Source: Mesobacillus maritimus (GTDB taxonomy: Bacteria > Bacillota > Bacilli > Bacillales > Cytobacillaceae). From it: a stretch of DNA of 64,000 nt. Location: the NCBI RefSeq assembly GCF_023715205.1, contig NZ_JAMBNR010000003.1:248001-312000 (forward strand). Direction: 5' to 3'. The position numbers and the translations under genes were made by a program. Shown here one piece after another: positions 26,131 through 35,395 of this stretch; the stretch's first letter is position 1, and every line of letters starts with the position of its first letter. The notes beneath the pieces were generated by a model, which saw only the letters and a program-made list of their open reading frames with translations, was not told the origin of the DNA and searched no databases.

Positions 26131-26433
26131 TTAGTTTGTTAAGCGTCTTGCTGCGTTCACGACTTCACCTTGAGTGTTGCGGTAAGTTTTTGCACTCATT
26201 TTCAAGAAGTCAGAGTATTGTCTCATAAGCTGGGACATTTGTTGGAAATCGTCCATAAATCCTTTGATTTGAGTGACGTATGCAACGTTATCTTGTCCTT
26301 GCCATGCTGCTTGCATTGCTTCCACTTCATTAAATAAAGCTTTGTACAATCTTTCATACTCAGCTGTTTGCTGATCCATTTTGTTAGAAGCCTCTTCTAA
26401 ACGAGCTGGATCGACCATAATTGATCTTGCCAT
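26131..26433 (-). CDS. WXG100/ESAT-6-like protein, EsxA position
   Basis: This 100-aa helical-hairpin protein has a canonical WQG turn (W44-G46). The start MARSIMVDP at 26433 is supported by GTGAGGAGG; the ten-residue extension upstream is rejected. It is probably a substrate and structural partner of the EssC motor. It forms a pair with the next gene. The extended 54-bp palindrome lies just upstream. Confidence 0.94.
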   Translation of the reverse strand: MARSIMVDPARLEEASNKMDQQTAEYERLYKALFNEVEAMQAAWQGQDNVAYVTQIKGFMDDFQQMSQLMRQYSDFLKMSAKTYRNTQGEVVNAARRLTN

Positions 26434-26490
26434 TCCTTTCACCTCCTCACACATGAACACCAAGTAAAGCTACCATTGGCTGGTAGTTTT

Positions 26491-26544
26491 CTGGATGGTG
26501 CCTGTCACCTACCAATTTATTGGTAGGTGACAGGCACCATCCAG
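26491..26544. repeat. REP-like palindrome 4, extended perfect form
   Basis: A perfect 54-bp palindrome: 26-base arms around TT. The outer part is the usual CTGGATGGTGCC; the inner part is TGTCACCTACCAAT, not found in the other copies, although copy 8 shares TGTCACC. It lies 19 bp past the stop of the 63-aa gene. Confidence 0.95.
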
Positions 26545-26563
26545 TTATTTTCCAGTAGAAGTT

Positions 26564-26755
26564 CTATAGTTTTCGAAGTTCATAGCCTACGCGGCGGTAT
26601 TTATTGGCTACGCTCTGGAGGCTGTTGGCACTTTTTGATGAACCAATTCCTTTAAACTCTTTGCCCAATCCATTTGCAATGTCTTCTAGTTCTCTAGCAA
26701 TGGAGTTGATTTCGTAAATGATGCTATTCACTTTATGTTGAACATTTTTATCCAT
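26564..26755 (-). CDS. 63-aa helical protein, likely effector partner
   Basis: No named family was recognised with certainty. The protein is short, has no membrane segment or signal, and is predicted as two amphipathic helices around an EFKGIGSSKS turn. It sits immediately after the lipase-type effector gene (20 bp) and before the WXG100 pair. Small helical proteins in this place (Lap/TlaA type) bind the LXG-like region of effectors and guide them to EssC. That role is an inference from size and place. CATTAAGTGG-type purines precede the ATG weakly. Confidence 0.7.
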   Translation of the reverse strand: MDKNVQHKVNSIIYEINSIARELEDIANGLGKEFKGIGSSKSANSLQSVANKYRRVGYELRKL

Positions 26756-26775
26756 CAGTTCGTTCCTCCATCCAC

Positions 26776-28191
26776 TTAAGTAATGGACCTGGCTTTGCCT
26801 ACTAATAGTGATTCCGCTCTCTCTACTAGGGCTGCCGTTTTGTTTAAATAGTCGATGTTTTGCTTAATCTGCCAATCAAATGTCGTGAGCATATCGGCGC
26901 GGAACACATTGTCGATTCCACGCAGTCCGACCTCTAAATATAATTCATCAATTCGCCGATTGAGTTGATCCGTTTTTCGTTTAATCGTTTGCAAGCGACT
27001 TGAATAATACGCTAATCGTTGGACATCTACTTTTAAATAAGGCTCGACTGAAAAGTTGTTACCTGTAATCGAACCTATGAAACTAGAAAACATTAATCTA
27101 GTATTAGTTACGACATGATCAAAATAGTTACGTAATCCTTGAATCGCCTGACCCGTTACCTGGCGCACACTCTCAACAAAGCCAACTACACTGTTGATGA
27201 CGGCATTGGCTGCCGCTGTCAACCCTCTGACTGTCGAATGAATGACGCTTAAGGTTGCATTTCGAATCGCGGCGATTTGCTCAGATACCCAATCACGAGC
27301 TTTGCCGACTAAGCCCCCAGCAAACATCCCGATGATCGATCCAAAATCAGCGATGTCGCTGTACCACTTCTTCCCGTCATAAGCACCGACAAAGTCCCCG
27401 TTTTCGCCAAACGTGACACTTGTTTCGTAGTGAGGGTAAAACGGATCATCATAGTCGTTTTCAGTCAACTTCACCGATTTATCCACATATGGGGCGTAGC
27501 CGAGTTGATGAACAATATCCCCTTCGTAGACGATAAAGGTGTTGCGGTCGCCTTTTAAAATTTCTCTCTGTTCATCCTCTAACATCCACCATGCTAAAGG
27601 TGCTCCATTGATAATGTAGGATTGTAGCTCACTATTTTCTTGATAATTATGTACAAGGACATAGGCAGCTAGGTTTCCTCCCTTTGAATGGCCAAAAACC
27701 AACTGGTCTCCCTCTAAACCCTGGATAAAATCCTGATAAAATTGGTTCGCCTCCAGTTGTTGTTCAATTTCCATCCCTAAACCAGCCTGGAAATTAGATA
27801 GCCAATCTGTCTTTAAATGGGCTGAGTCACCTGGGTTTTCACTTCCTCGGTAGATAGCAGCCCCGTTGCCTTGTGAATCCTTAAAAGCATATCCAACGAA
27901 ACCAGATTCAGCCGTCCCACCAGTTGTGTTTCCAGCGTTAGGATTGTGATTTCGGTACCCAACCAATTGGAGGTCCTTTAAAGCTGAATTTGGGGAATGT
28001 GTTAAATAGTTGGATATCGCCTGATACCGGTCCTTTGCATCCCCCGGTAATGTATCAACGTCAATAGTAGCAATTGTATCCTCAAAGGAAATTGGCTTTT
28101 TCCCATTCACTTTTGTTTCAGGTGGCAAATCTAGATACGAAAGTTGTAGCAAGAGATTTTTTTCCTGTTCAGTTAAATCCGTGAGTGACAT
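26776..28191 (-). CDS. Type VII lipase-like effector with C-terminal helical targeting region
   Basis: This 471-aa protein has an N-terminal alpha/beta-hydrolase domain of the Mbeg1/DUF2974-like kind, with nucleophile elbow GHSKGG (S169), acid D225 (YEGD) and His H254 (YPHY). A glycine-rich hydrophobic stretch (FGSIIGMFAGGLVG, about 287-300) follows, and then about 150 residues of amphipathic helices ending VERAESLLVGKARSIT. This domain order (enzyme first, helical targeting part last) resembles the Staphylococcus phospholipase effector TslA. It is flanked by a lipoprotein gene, which could be immunity, and a small helical gene. It probably acts on lipids of rival cells (inference). Confidence 0.85.
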   Translation of the reverse strand: MSLTDLTEQEKNLLLQLSYLDLPPETKVNGKKPISFEDTIATIDVDTLPGDAKDRYQAISNYLTHSPNSALKDLQLVGYRNHNPNAGNTTGGTAESGFVGYAFKDSQGNGAAIYRGSENPGDSAHLKTDWLSNFQAGLGMEIEQQLEANQFYQDFIQGLEGDQLVFGHSKGGNLAAYVLVHNYQENSELQSYIINGAPLAWWMLEDEQREILKGDRNTFIVYEGDIVHQLGYAPYVDKSVKLTENDYDDPFYPHYETSVTFGENGDFVGAYDGKKWYSDIADFGSIIGMFAGGLVGKARDWVSEQIAAIRNATLSVIHSTVRGLTAAANAVINSVVGFVESVRQVTGQAIQGLRNYFDHVVTNTRLMFSSFIGSITGNNFSVEPYLKVDVQRLAYYSSRLQTIKRKTDQLNRRIDELYLEVGLRGIDNVFRADMLTTFDWQIKQNIDYLNKTAALVERAESLLVGKARSIT

Positions 28192-28198
28192 GGCTCAA

Positions 28199-28984
28199 TC
28201 ACTCCCCAAACGCTTCATAGTTTTCTGCAATATTTGCAGGGCTATGAAGGATTAAACTGTCATCAATCATGTCGCTTGGTTGGTCTGGATTTAATCTCTC
28301 ATCTACATTTACTTCTCCGTACACCTTGGCATCTAAATTGGACCAAGTTATGTTATTCACATACGACGTCCGAATAAAATCAGAAATGTCCTCTGATTCA
28401 TCCACTAGTCCTACAGAAACAACATACTTTTTTACCTCTAGATTTTTTACTAAGTTGTAAATGTTGTAGATCCCTTGACTGTATTGATCAACATCAGGTT
28501 TACCTTCTGTTTTAATCCCAATGATGACACTAACTGTGACATTTTTGTTTTCTGCAAGAAATTCATCTACGGATAGTTCGGACATGGATTCATTAAAATT
28601 AGTATTCCGTAAATTCACCTTAAACTCTGCTCCCTCTGGAAGTTCTTTGCTGATGTCTTCTTCAAGCATCGTTTGTAGTTCACTGGCCCATTTTGCTGGT
28701 ATATAGGTTTCAACAAAGTCCTGACCGTCTTTTTGAATCGTAAATACCACCTCAGGATTCTCCTTTGGATGAACTGTTAGCTTCTCTTCACCGTAAAGAT
28801 TGGCGAAAACATCACTTCCCTCTTTCACCCACTCTTTTTCAAATTCACGATCATATTTGTCTTCTATATAAGCTAACGCTCGCTCTTCAAAATTTGAGTC
28901 ATTGCCAGCATTCATACAACCAGTTCCTCCTATTCCAATCATCAACAGAAGCAGTATCAAAAGGACTCTTTTTTTGTCATTCAT
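28199..28984 (-). CDS. Lipoprotein, candidate immunity protein for the lipase effector
   Basis: This 261-aa protein has a lipoprotein signal: MNDKKRVLLILLLLMIGIGGTGC with the lipobox GTGC, Cys at 23. The mature part is acidic and soluble, with no family recognised by eye. It is encoded seven bp before the effector gene. In the comparable TslA locus, lipoproteins protect the producer, so an immunity role is proposed from context alone. Another possibility is an outer component of the secretion apparatus. Confidence 0.75.
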   Translation of the reverse strand: MNDKKRVLLILLLLMIGIGGTGCMNAGNDSNFEERALAYIEDKYDREFEKEWVKEGSDVFANLYGEEKLTVHPKENPEVVFTIQKDGQDFVETYIPAKWASELQTMLEEDISKELPEGAEFKVNLRNTNFNESMSELSVDEFLAENKNVTVSVIIGIKTEGKPDVDQYSQGIYNIYNLVKNLEVKKYVVSVGLVDESEDISDFIRTSYVNNITWSNLDAKVYGEVNVDERLNPDQPSDMIDDSLILHSPANIAENYEAFGE

Positions 28985-29031
28985 CTGTGTATCACCTTTT
29001 TCCTGTGCAAGGCACCTACTATATCCAATTT

Positions 29032-29056
29032 CTGGATGGTGCCTGGCACCATCCAG
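29032..29056. repeat. REP-like palindrome 5
   Basis: CTGGATGGTGCC/GGCACCATCCAG core. It lies between the yukD stop (29103) and the lipoprotein start (28984). Confidence 0.9.
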
Positions 29057-29102
29057 TTTTCACCATTCAACGTTCACTACCGAGGTTCCTCTCCACTCCG
29101 CA

Positions 29103-29354
29103 TCACAACAACATCAACTTAGAACCATTCTTCAACCCTAGTTCCTCAACAGTTTGGTTGATATCAAAAATTTCGCCTGTATAGCGGTCACATAGCACGG
29201 TTTGATCAGAAGCTTGATAATAACCCTCAGATAGTTCGGAGATCGCGTTCGATAACAAAAAGCTCACTTCATACAATTTGCTTTTTAACGGAATAAACAC
29301 ATCATAGGACTTCTCCGCTGCAGGGTTGTAAATTTCAACAAGGATTTTATGCAT
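29103..29354 (-). CDS. yukD: YukD/EsaB-like ubiquitin-fold protein
   Basis: This 83-aa beta-grasp protein opens HKILVEIYNPAAEKSYDVFIPLKSKLYEV and ends NQTVEELGLKNGSKLMLL, the pattern of YukD/EsaB. These small cytosolic proteins are core members of Firmicutes type VII loci and regulate or assemble the system. Its start overlaps the essC end by eight bases, so translation is probably coupled. Confidence 0.88.
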   Translation of the reverse strand: MHKILVEIYNPAAEKSYDVFIPLKSKLYEVSFLLSNAISELSEGYYQASDQTVLCDRYTGEIFDINQTVEELGLKNGSKLMLL

Positions 29355-32300
29355 ATTGCACAGCCTCCTCTTCTTGCATAACTGTGGTCAACAGCTTCAC
29401 TTTCTTGACTTTGCCTTTTTGAATGATATAACCAAAGCCATCTGGAAGCTCCCCGTACATATCATTCGTGATTTTCGTGATTTTCAATGTGTATTGATCG
29501 GTAATGCCATTGCCAATCCAAATCGCATCGCTTAACGACGCTTGCTTTTGGAACCAAGGCTCAAATGTGAAACTATTCCATTTATCCACTGCATCTGCCA
29601 ACACAATCGTAACGTTTAGCTTATCTCCATGTTCTAAGAACACTTTCACTTTATCCTGACCATCTGCGGATAACTCACTATTCAACGCCGTAAATGACGG
29701 AATTAGATAAGTGACTTGTTCAAATTCTGGCGGCTTTTCCCCAGCTTCTTCCGCTTCTTTCGTCGTGTTGTTTCGATACACCAATGTATTGAACAACTCG
29801 ACAACTTTCGCTTCTAATAAGTTCGCACCAGTGACATAGTGGTATCCTCGCTGTTCATCAAAAACAAAGTTTTCTTCCGCATCAAGCACGATGACTTCAC
29901 CATTTGCTTTCGCTGATAAAACTTCTGCCAATCCTTGCATAAATGGCGCACAATCTTCAGCAGTTGTGGCTGTGACAAGGTGAACAAACTCATCATAAAA
30001 ATCGTGATAATGTGTTGCTAACGTTTCTTTTTCGACTCCCATTGGAACTCGTATAGACGTTTTAAACGCCGCATCTTCTTGTAAATAATTAAGATCAACC
30101 TGTTCAGGAAGAATTGGGATTCGCTTCGCTCCCCCTCGATTCCAATCCTGACGTTTTGTTCGGCTATATTCGGTAATAAAGCGATAACGATCTGTCGCCT
30201 GCTTCGATATATTTGCAATTTGGAATTCATACACATCGTCCGTTTTAAAAATTCCTCGTCCTTTAAACTTCGAAGGATACACACCATCTACATTTCCTAA
30301 CACTCCGGAATACTCCGATTGGTCATTCAACTGCAACACATAAAGTTGCTTAAAGTTTTGCAACAAGCGATAACGAATATCCCCTGTGTTCAGCGCTGTT
30401 ACCACAAAATAAATGCCATACTTGGTACCTTCACGCGTCAAGAACGAGACGGTTTCTTCATAGCGATCAAACATTTCGGAGAATGCCGCATAATTGTGAA
30501 TCACAATCACCCATGCCGGAACTGGCTCCGATGCCACCCGATTATAGGTCGTAAAGTCGCCTCCATAAGCAGAGAATTTCTTTTTACGCATTGCGATTTC
30601 TTTCTGCATCATTTTAAACAGATGGTCAATCTTCTCTGCATCATGCGATAACAATACATCCCCGACATGTGGCGCTTCTTTATACCAGTTCAATGTTTCT
30701 GCCCCGAAATCAAGCAAATACAAATTCACTTCTTCCGGCGTATGCTCTTCCATCAAAGAATGTATCATCGTCATCAGGAATGTGGTTTTTCCGCTTCCTG
30801 CCACACCATACACGACTGTGTTGCCTTCCGCGGTAATCGGTAAATGCAACGGCAACTGACGTTGATTCGCAGGATCATCATATTCACCAATCAGCGGACG
30901 AAGCTCAAACTGCTCTCTTTGCTCACCAGCATATTTTGCTTTTAATTTATCTACATAAATGAACGCTGGAATTGGCTCCAGCCATAGTGGCTTCACGGAT
31001 ATATTTTCCTGATCAGCAAGCGCCGCTAAGTATTTCGTGACTTCATCGATTTGTTTTGCTGGATTTTTCATCATGTTTTTATGCTTATCAATCCGCGCGC
31101 TCTTTTGCACACGACCAAGATGATCAATGACCACAATGCCATCATCTTCACGCTTTTCAACTTTGTCCGTTGGATAATAAGGCGCTCCAGCCCAAGCGGA
31201 CTGCCCCAATTCAAACAGCTCATTATACCCAACTTGCAAGTAAAATCGCCCAGTTTGCTTTAATTCTGCGGCATCTGGTCGTTTAATCACTTCCATACTG
31301 TCAGCCTTTTCCTGCACTTTTAAGCTAATGCGGAATTTACTGTTACTCCAAATTTGGTCATCAACAACTCCGGATGGCTTTTGGGTTGCTAAAATTAAAT
31401 GAACACCCAAACTTCGGCCAATTCGCGCGGCACTGACAAGTTGGTCCATAAACTCTGGCTGCTGCGTTTTTAATTCCGCGAACTCATCGGAAATCATGAA
31501 CAAATGCTGCAACGGCTCAGTTACAACACCTTCACGATACAATTTTTGATATTTATAAATATCGATATTGCTTTCACCAAGGCGGCGGCTTGTTTCGCTA
31601 AAAATCGCTTGGCGTCGTTTCAATTCACTTTGAATCGAAATCAACGAACGCTTTACAGCTGCACCGTCTAAGTTCGTGATTGTTCCAGCTAAATGCGGCA
31701 ACTCAAGAAAGGCGTTCGCCATTCCGCCACCTTTATAATCGATTAAAATAAACGCGACTTCGTCGGGATGGTAGTTGACTGCTAATGAAAGAATGAAAGT
31801 CATAATAAATTCACTTTTCCCTGAACCTGTCATCCCAGCAATCAAGCCGTGCGGACCGTGAAATTTTTCATGCAAATCAATCATGAATGGTTCACCCATT
31901 TGATTCACACCAATTTGCGTCTGAATCGACAGGGTTGGATTGTTTTCCTTCCATCTTGTCGGAGCGTTTAAATGCTCGACTTTGCCAACATGGAACATTT
32001 CGAGGAACGTCAGCATATCCGGCAGCGTATAAGCCTCAACGGAAGAGGCAAGCTGGATGTTGGCTAACTTACGCGCCACTTCTTCAGCGTCTTCCCGCAT
32101 GTAGATATCAGCATGGAAAGCCTGGTACTTTCCTGAAATATCGTCTTTGTCGTAGATTTTGCTGATGTCGGTGCCAAGTTCTATGACATTCGAACATTCT
32201 TTTGGCAACATTTCCAGCGAATCGTACATCGTTACTAAACTGAAGCCAATTTGGTTTTTCTCTTTTAACAGCATGTTGATCATTTCCGCTTTCGCTGCAA

Positions 32301-33966
32301 GGTCTTTGCTCATTGAAAACACAACATAATGCTGGGTGATTTCCTCTGGATCATCCAGCTCTTGGCGAAAGGCTATTTCTTTTTCAAAATAAGCGGATAG
32401 CTCTTTTACTTCATTTGCATCGGTCGCAATGAAGCGAACACTTTTGTCTTCATTCCAAACATGTGGCAACCATTTAGCGAACTGCCAAATTTCTTGCTCG
32501 TGTTTGTCATATAAAAACACAAATTTGAGCTCATCATAACTATGAAGGGCCGCTAACTGAAACATGATGCCTTTGGCAAAATCCGCAACCTCTTTGCGAT
32601 TGCCGATAATTCCACTTACTTGCTCTTCGATTAAAGACACCGTCACAGGCACTTGTTTTAAGACAGGAGGCGTTTCAACCAGCTGATACAACGCTTCTTG
32701 AAGGTCATCATCTTCAAGCGTAAACTTCTTTTCCTGGAATTTGATTTCTGCATCTAAAGGCAAATCGCCAATTCCAACTCTGAGTTTGAGAAAATCATTT
32801 TGCCCAATCCCGCGTTCCCAAAGAGTTCGGTCGCGCTGATGGATTCGTTTTAAACAGTTATGAAGCGAAATATGATTTTCGTGAAGAATGGTTCTTTGAT
32901 GTTCACACTCATCTTCAATCACTTGTTTCATTTCAACTAAATACGCACGGTACTTTTCTTGACGTTTTTTCTCGTTAGCAATTCTTTTCTTTTTTTCATA
33001 CCGTTTCGTTAAAATTGGCCAAAGCACCATCCCGATTAACATCGAAATGCTCATCATCAACGTCGGCATCGCGTACATGATATCGCCATTATTACGCATC
33101 ACGTTTTGCACAGCAAATAACCCGGCAAATAATGACGCCATCCCCATCGTAATCGACGGTCCTAACATCAGCATCAACGGAGTCTCTTCTAAATTCCCTT
33201 GTGATGGTGGTGGGTCAATTTTAATGGTCTTGCGCTCTATATCTCGTTTGAATCGTGGCGAACGGTAGAAAAGGTCCGGATTTTCTTCTTTGATTAGAAA
33301 ATCATCAAGCTCTTCTTCTTCTTGAACAACCGGTTTCTCGCCAACAAATGGCTGAAACACATTTCGGTCCAACAACACGGCATGGTGTGGATTATTTAAG
33401 GCCAGCATTTTCCCGTTATAAATCACCCGCAAGCCCATAATCGAAATAACGTCGCCGACTTTCAAAGCCTTCTCTGTCACACGCTCGCCGTTCACATATG
33501 TACCATTTGAACTTTGTTGGTCACGAATCTTCGCTTTTCCGTTTGCAGCATACTCAATTTGGCAATGTGCACTTGAAACTAAGCGATTATCAAAACAAAT
33601 ATGACTGTTTTTCGCGCGGCCAATTTGAACAAGATTCGTCGTAACAATATGTTTCGTAAATTCGTTACGACCAGCACTTAGGGGCTCAACATACAAAAGA
33701 GCTGTCGAGTCCTCTTGGCGATGAACAGTGTACGTTTGGAAAGGATCCATTTTTACTTTGTATTGTTTTTCGTTCTGTGGTCCTTTTAGATAGGCGTATT
33801 GGTTCGACTTGATAAACCACGCGCCGTTTTCCGCTTCGACCGCCATTAAGTCAACTTTATTTCCTGTTTTATCTTCTGTCGTGAGAATATATCTCCCCGT
33901 AATTTTCTCCGGCAACACTAGATGAAAAATTTTCTCTCGATCAAAAAGCGTGATTATCAAAACCAT
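29347..33966 (-). CDS. essC: EssC/YukBA-type FtsK/SpoIIIE motor ATPase of type VII secretion
   Basis: This protein of about 1539 aa is the hexameric motor that drives substrate export. An FHA domain is near 112-170 (IGRAKNSH, SSAHCQIEY, SSNGTYVNG), followed by paired membrane segments near 262-319. Two intact P-loop ATPase domains follow (GMTGSGKS near 708 and GVAGSGKT near 1053, with LIDYKGGG as Walker B in the first). The last domain is ATPase-like without a Walker A. The ATG at 33966 follows AGGGAGAG; a longer frame to 34050 is less well supported. It is the best marker that this locus is type VII. Confidence 0.96.
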   Translation of the reverse strand: MVLIITLFDREKIFHLVLPEKITGRYILTTEDKTGNKVDLMAVEAENGAWFIKSNQYAYLKGPQNEKQYKVKMDPFQTYTVHRQEDSTALLYVEPLSAGRNEFTKHIVTTNLVQIGRAKNSHICFDNRLVSSAHCQIEYAANGKAKIRDQQSSNGTYVNGERVTEKALKVGDVISIMGLRVIYNGKMLALNNPHHAVLLDRNVFQPFVGEKPVVQEEEELDDFLIKEENPDLFYRSPRFKRDIERKTIKIDPPPSQGNLEETPLMLMLGPSITMGMASLFAGLFAVQNVMRNNGDIMYAMPTLMMSISMLIGMVLWPILTKRYEKKKRIANEKKRQEKYRAYLVEMKQVIEDECEHQRTILHENHISLHNCLKRIHQRDRTLWERGIGQNDFLKLRVGIGDLPLDAEIKFQEKKFTLEDDDLQEALYQLVETPPVLKQVPVTVSLIEEQVSGIIGNRKEVADFAKGIMFQLAALHSYDELKFVFLYDKHEQEIWQFAKWLPHVWNEDKSVRFIATDANEVKELSAYFEKEIAFRQELDDPEEITQHYVVFSMSKDLAAKAEMINMLLKEKNQIGFSLVTMYDSLEMLPKECSNVIELGTDISKIYDKDDISGKYQAFHADIYMREDAEEVARKLANIQLASSVEAYTLPDMLTFLEMFHVGKVEHLNAPTRWKENNPTLSIQTQIGVNQMGEPFMIDLHEKFHGPHGLIAGMTGSGKSEFIMTFILSLAVNYHPDEVAFILIDYKGGGMANAFLELPHLAGTITNLDGAAVKRSLISIQSELKRRQAIFSETSRRLGESNIDIYKYQKLYREGVVTEPLQHLFMISDEFAELKTQQPEFMDQLVSAARIGRSLGVHLILATQKPSGVVDDQIWSNSKFRISLKVQEKADSMEVIKRPDAAELKQTGRFYLQVGYNELFELGQSAWAGAPYYPTDKVEKREDDGIVVIDHLGRVQKSARIDKHKNMMKNPAKQIDEVTKYLAALADQENISVKPLWLEPIPAFIYVDKLKAKYAGEQREQFELRPLIGEYDDPANQRQLPLHLPITAEGNTVVYGVAGSGKTTFLMTMIHSLMEEHTPEEVNLYLLDFGAETLNWYKEAPHVGDVLLSHDAEKIDHLFKMMQKEIAMRKKKFSAYGGDFTTYNRVASEPVPAWVIVIHNYAAFSEMFDRYEETVSFLTREGTKYGIYFVVTALNTGDIRYRLLQNFKQLYVLQLNDQSEYSGVLGNVDGVYPSKFKGRGIFKTDDVYEFQIANISKQATDRYRFITEYSRTKRQDWNRGGAKRIPILPEQVDLNYLQEDAAFKTSIRVPMGVEKETLATHYHDFYDEFVHLVTATTAEDCAPFMQGLAEVLSAKANGEVIVLDAEENFVFDEQRGYHYVTGANLLEAKVVELFNTLVYRNNTTKEAEEAGEKPPEFEQVTYLIPSFTALNSELSADGQDKVKVFLEHGDKLNVTIVLADAVDKWNSFTFEPWFQKQASLSDAIWIGNGITDQYTLKITKITNDMYGELPDGFGYIIQKGKVKKVKLLTTVMQEEEAVQYA

Positions 33967-34552
33967 TCTCTCCCTAGCAAACAAAAAATAAATCGTATTG
34001 ACCGCATAAACGACCTTTACGATAGTGACTTTTCGTTTGTGTTTCATCAACTATACCCTCACCGGTACAGGACTATCATCCTACTAATCTGGTAACAAAA
34101 TAACTTAAACACTATTATAAAGTAGCCATTTGGCTTTTGAGGGATTTTGTCGTAAATTTACCAAAAATGGGAAAAACGTAACGACAGGTTTTGCAAACTT
34201 CTTTAAAAAACAGGACTTTTTATCCAATAAGTAGTCAGGATGAAAGTCCTTGTTAATAACCATGTGTTGACAGAAAATAAAGAAAACTCGCTGACTAGCG
34301 AGTCTTATGGCGTGGTTATTAACGACAAAAAATGATAGGAATCCATCATCCAAAAGTAGTGTACGTATAAATTAAAACTGCAGACTCTTTCATTTTCTTA
34401 CAGACTGTTTCCCCTATCAGTTCGTTTTTTATCATAAAAGATATGAAAAGTGCCTTTCCTGAAAATAATAGAAGAAGCGAACCATTTTAATCATTACGGA
34501 AATGCTCTTCCGTATAAATTGAAATGATTCAACCTCTTCTACCTGGTTCTTC
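33967..34552. other. Gap between the first type VII gene and essC, with nested inverted repeat
   Basis: No convincing gene is present. At about 34252-34323, arms GTTAATAACC and GGTTATTAAC enclose a second hairpin, ACTCGC tgacta GCGAGT. The structure may process or attenuate the operon message, or be a remnant of a small mobile element. Confidence 0.45.
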
Positions 34553-34903
34553 TTAATCTTCTTTCTTGGCCGCTGCTTCCGCTTTTGCCTTCGCCTCTGC
34601 TTCTGCTCGTGCTCGTGCTTCTGCTTCTGCTTCTGCCCGTGCCTTCGCTTCTTCTTCGCGTTTGATTTGCTGTGCAGTCGCGACAATATCGCTACCAATG
34701 TTCTCTAATTTTGTAGATAAGTTGGCGATTTCTCTATTGATGCTATCAATGGTTTCGTTGATATACATCATTTCTTTCGCTTGCCAGCCCTGATTTAAAC
34801 TTCCTTTTACTCCGTTTAGTTGATTTTTCACATCATGAAGCGTTGCCGCATAACGACTCAACTTCCCTGCCTGTGCTTGCGCTAGGCCCACATTGATCCC
34901 CAT
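34553..34903 (-). CDS. WXG-like helical protein with Ala/Glu/Arg-rich tail
   Basis: This 116-aa protein consists of two long helices around LNQGWQAKEM (W40), a WXG100-like turn, then a tail from about 81 built of repeated KARAEAEA blocks ending AKKED. The tail is probably a long single helix or coiled coil. It has no signal or membrane segment. It is the first gene of the locus, 586 bp before essC, and is probably a secreted or cytosolic type VII partner. AAGAAGGTG lies before the ATG. Confidence 0.78.
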   Translation of the reverse strand: MGINVGLAQAQAGKLSRYAATLHDVKNQLNGVKGSLNQGWQAKEMMYINETIDSINREIANLSTKLENIGSDIVATAQQIKREEEAKARAEAEAEARARAEAEAKAKAEAAAKKED

Positions 34904-34958
34904 ATGTACACCTTCTTTTTTCCAATTAAACTAGTTATTTACTATTTATATCTTAACG

Positions 34959-34967
34959 ATTATAACA
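34959..34967 (-). promoter_or_regulatory. Extended -10 promoter of the type VII operon
   Basis: TGTTATAAT on the minus strand, a perfect extended -10 (TGnTATAAT), 56 bp before the first gene. The -35 region is poor, as expected for this class. Confidence 0.55.
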
Positions 34968-35357
34968 ATGATTCAGTGTGAAAATAAAGAACTTGGGGAG
35001 TCGTTCTTCAGGGGAAAATGGGTGTATGAAGATATTCAAACATAATTATTTAGGTTTAAAGAACTAGATCTATCGAAGGTGACAAGGTATTAAGACTTAA
35101 CTTTTTCACTGATAAACAATAATCCCTCGCAAAAATTAGGCTTTTTTACCCCTTTTTATCAAGTAATAAGTTTTTACCATTTATATAAAATCAATACTAA
35201 ATCCACAAAATCTTCAAATAAAAATAGCCCTTCTACCTATTTCTAATTTCTTGTTTGGGATATCACTTTTTAATTCTATGACTATTGACTACTAAAATTA
35301 ACTTAATCTGTAAGTTTCACAAGTAGAAAACAGGATACAGAGCTTGTTCAGCTAGTT

Positions 35358-35395
35358 TTAACAAAGTATTACAAAGCTTTAACGTTCCGTTAAGA
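35358..35395 (+). promoter_or_regulatory. PhoP-like boxes upstream of phoX
   Basis: TTAACA, TTACAA, TTAACG and TTAAGA start at 35358, 35369, 35379 and 35390, spaced 11, 10 and 11 bp. This is the arrangement of Bacillus PhoP binding sites. It ends 79 bp before the phoX start. Confidence 0.72.

Noticed and set aside
34105-34353. 82-codon minus-strand frame before essC
   Set aside because: No ribosome site, odd composition, and it crosses a nested inverted repeat.
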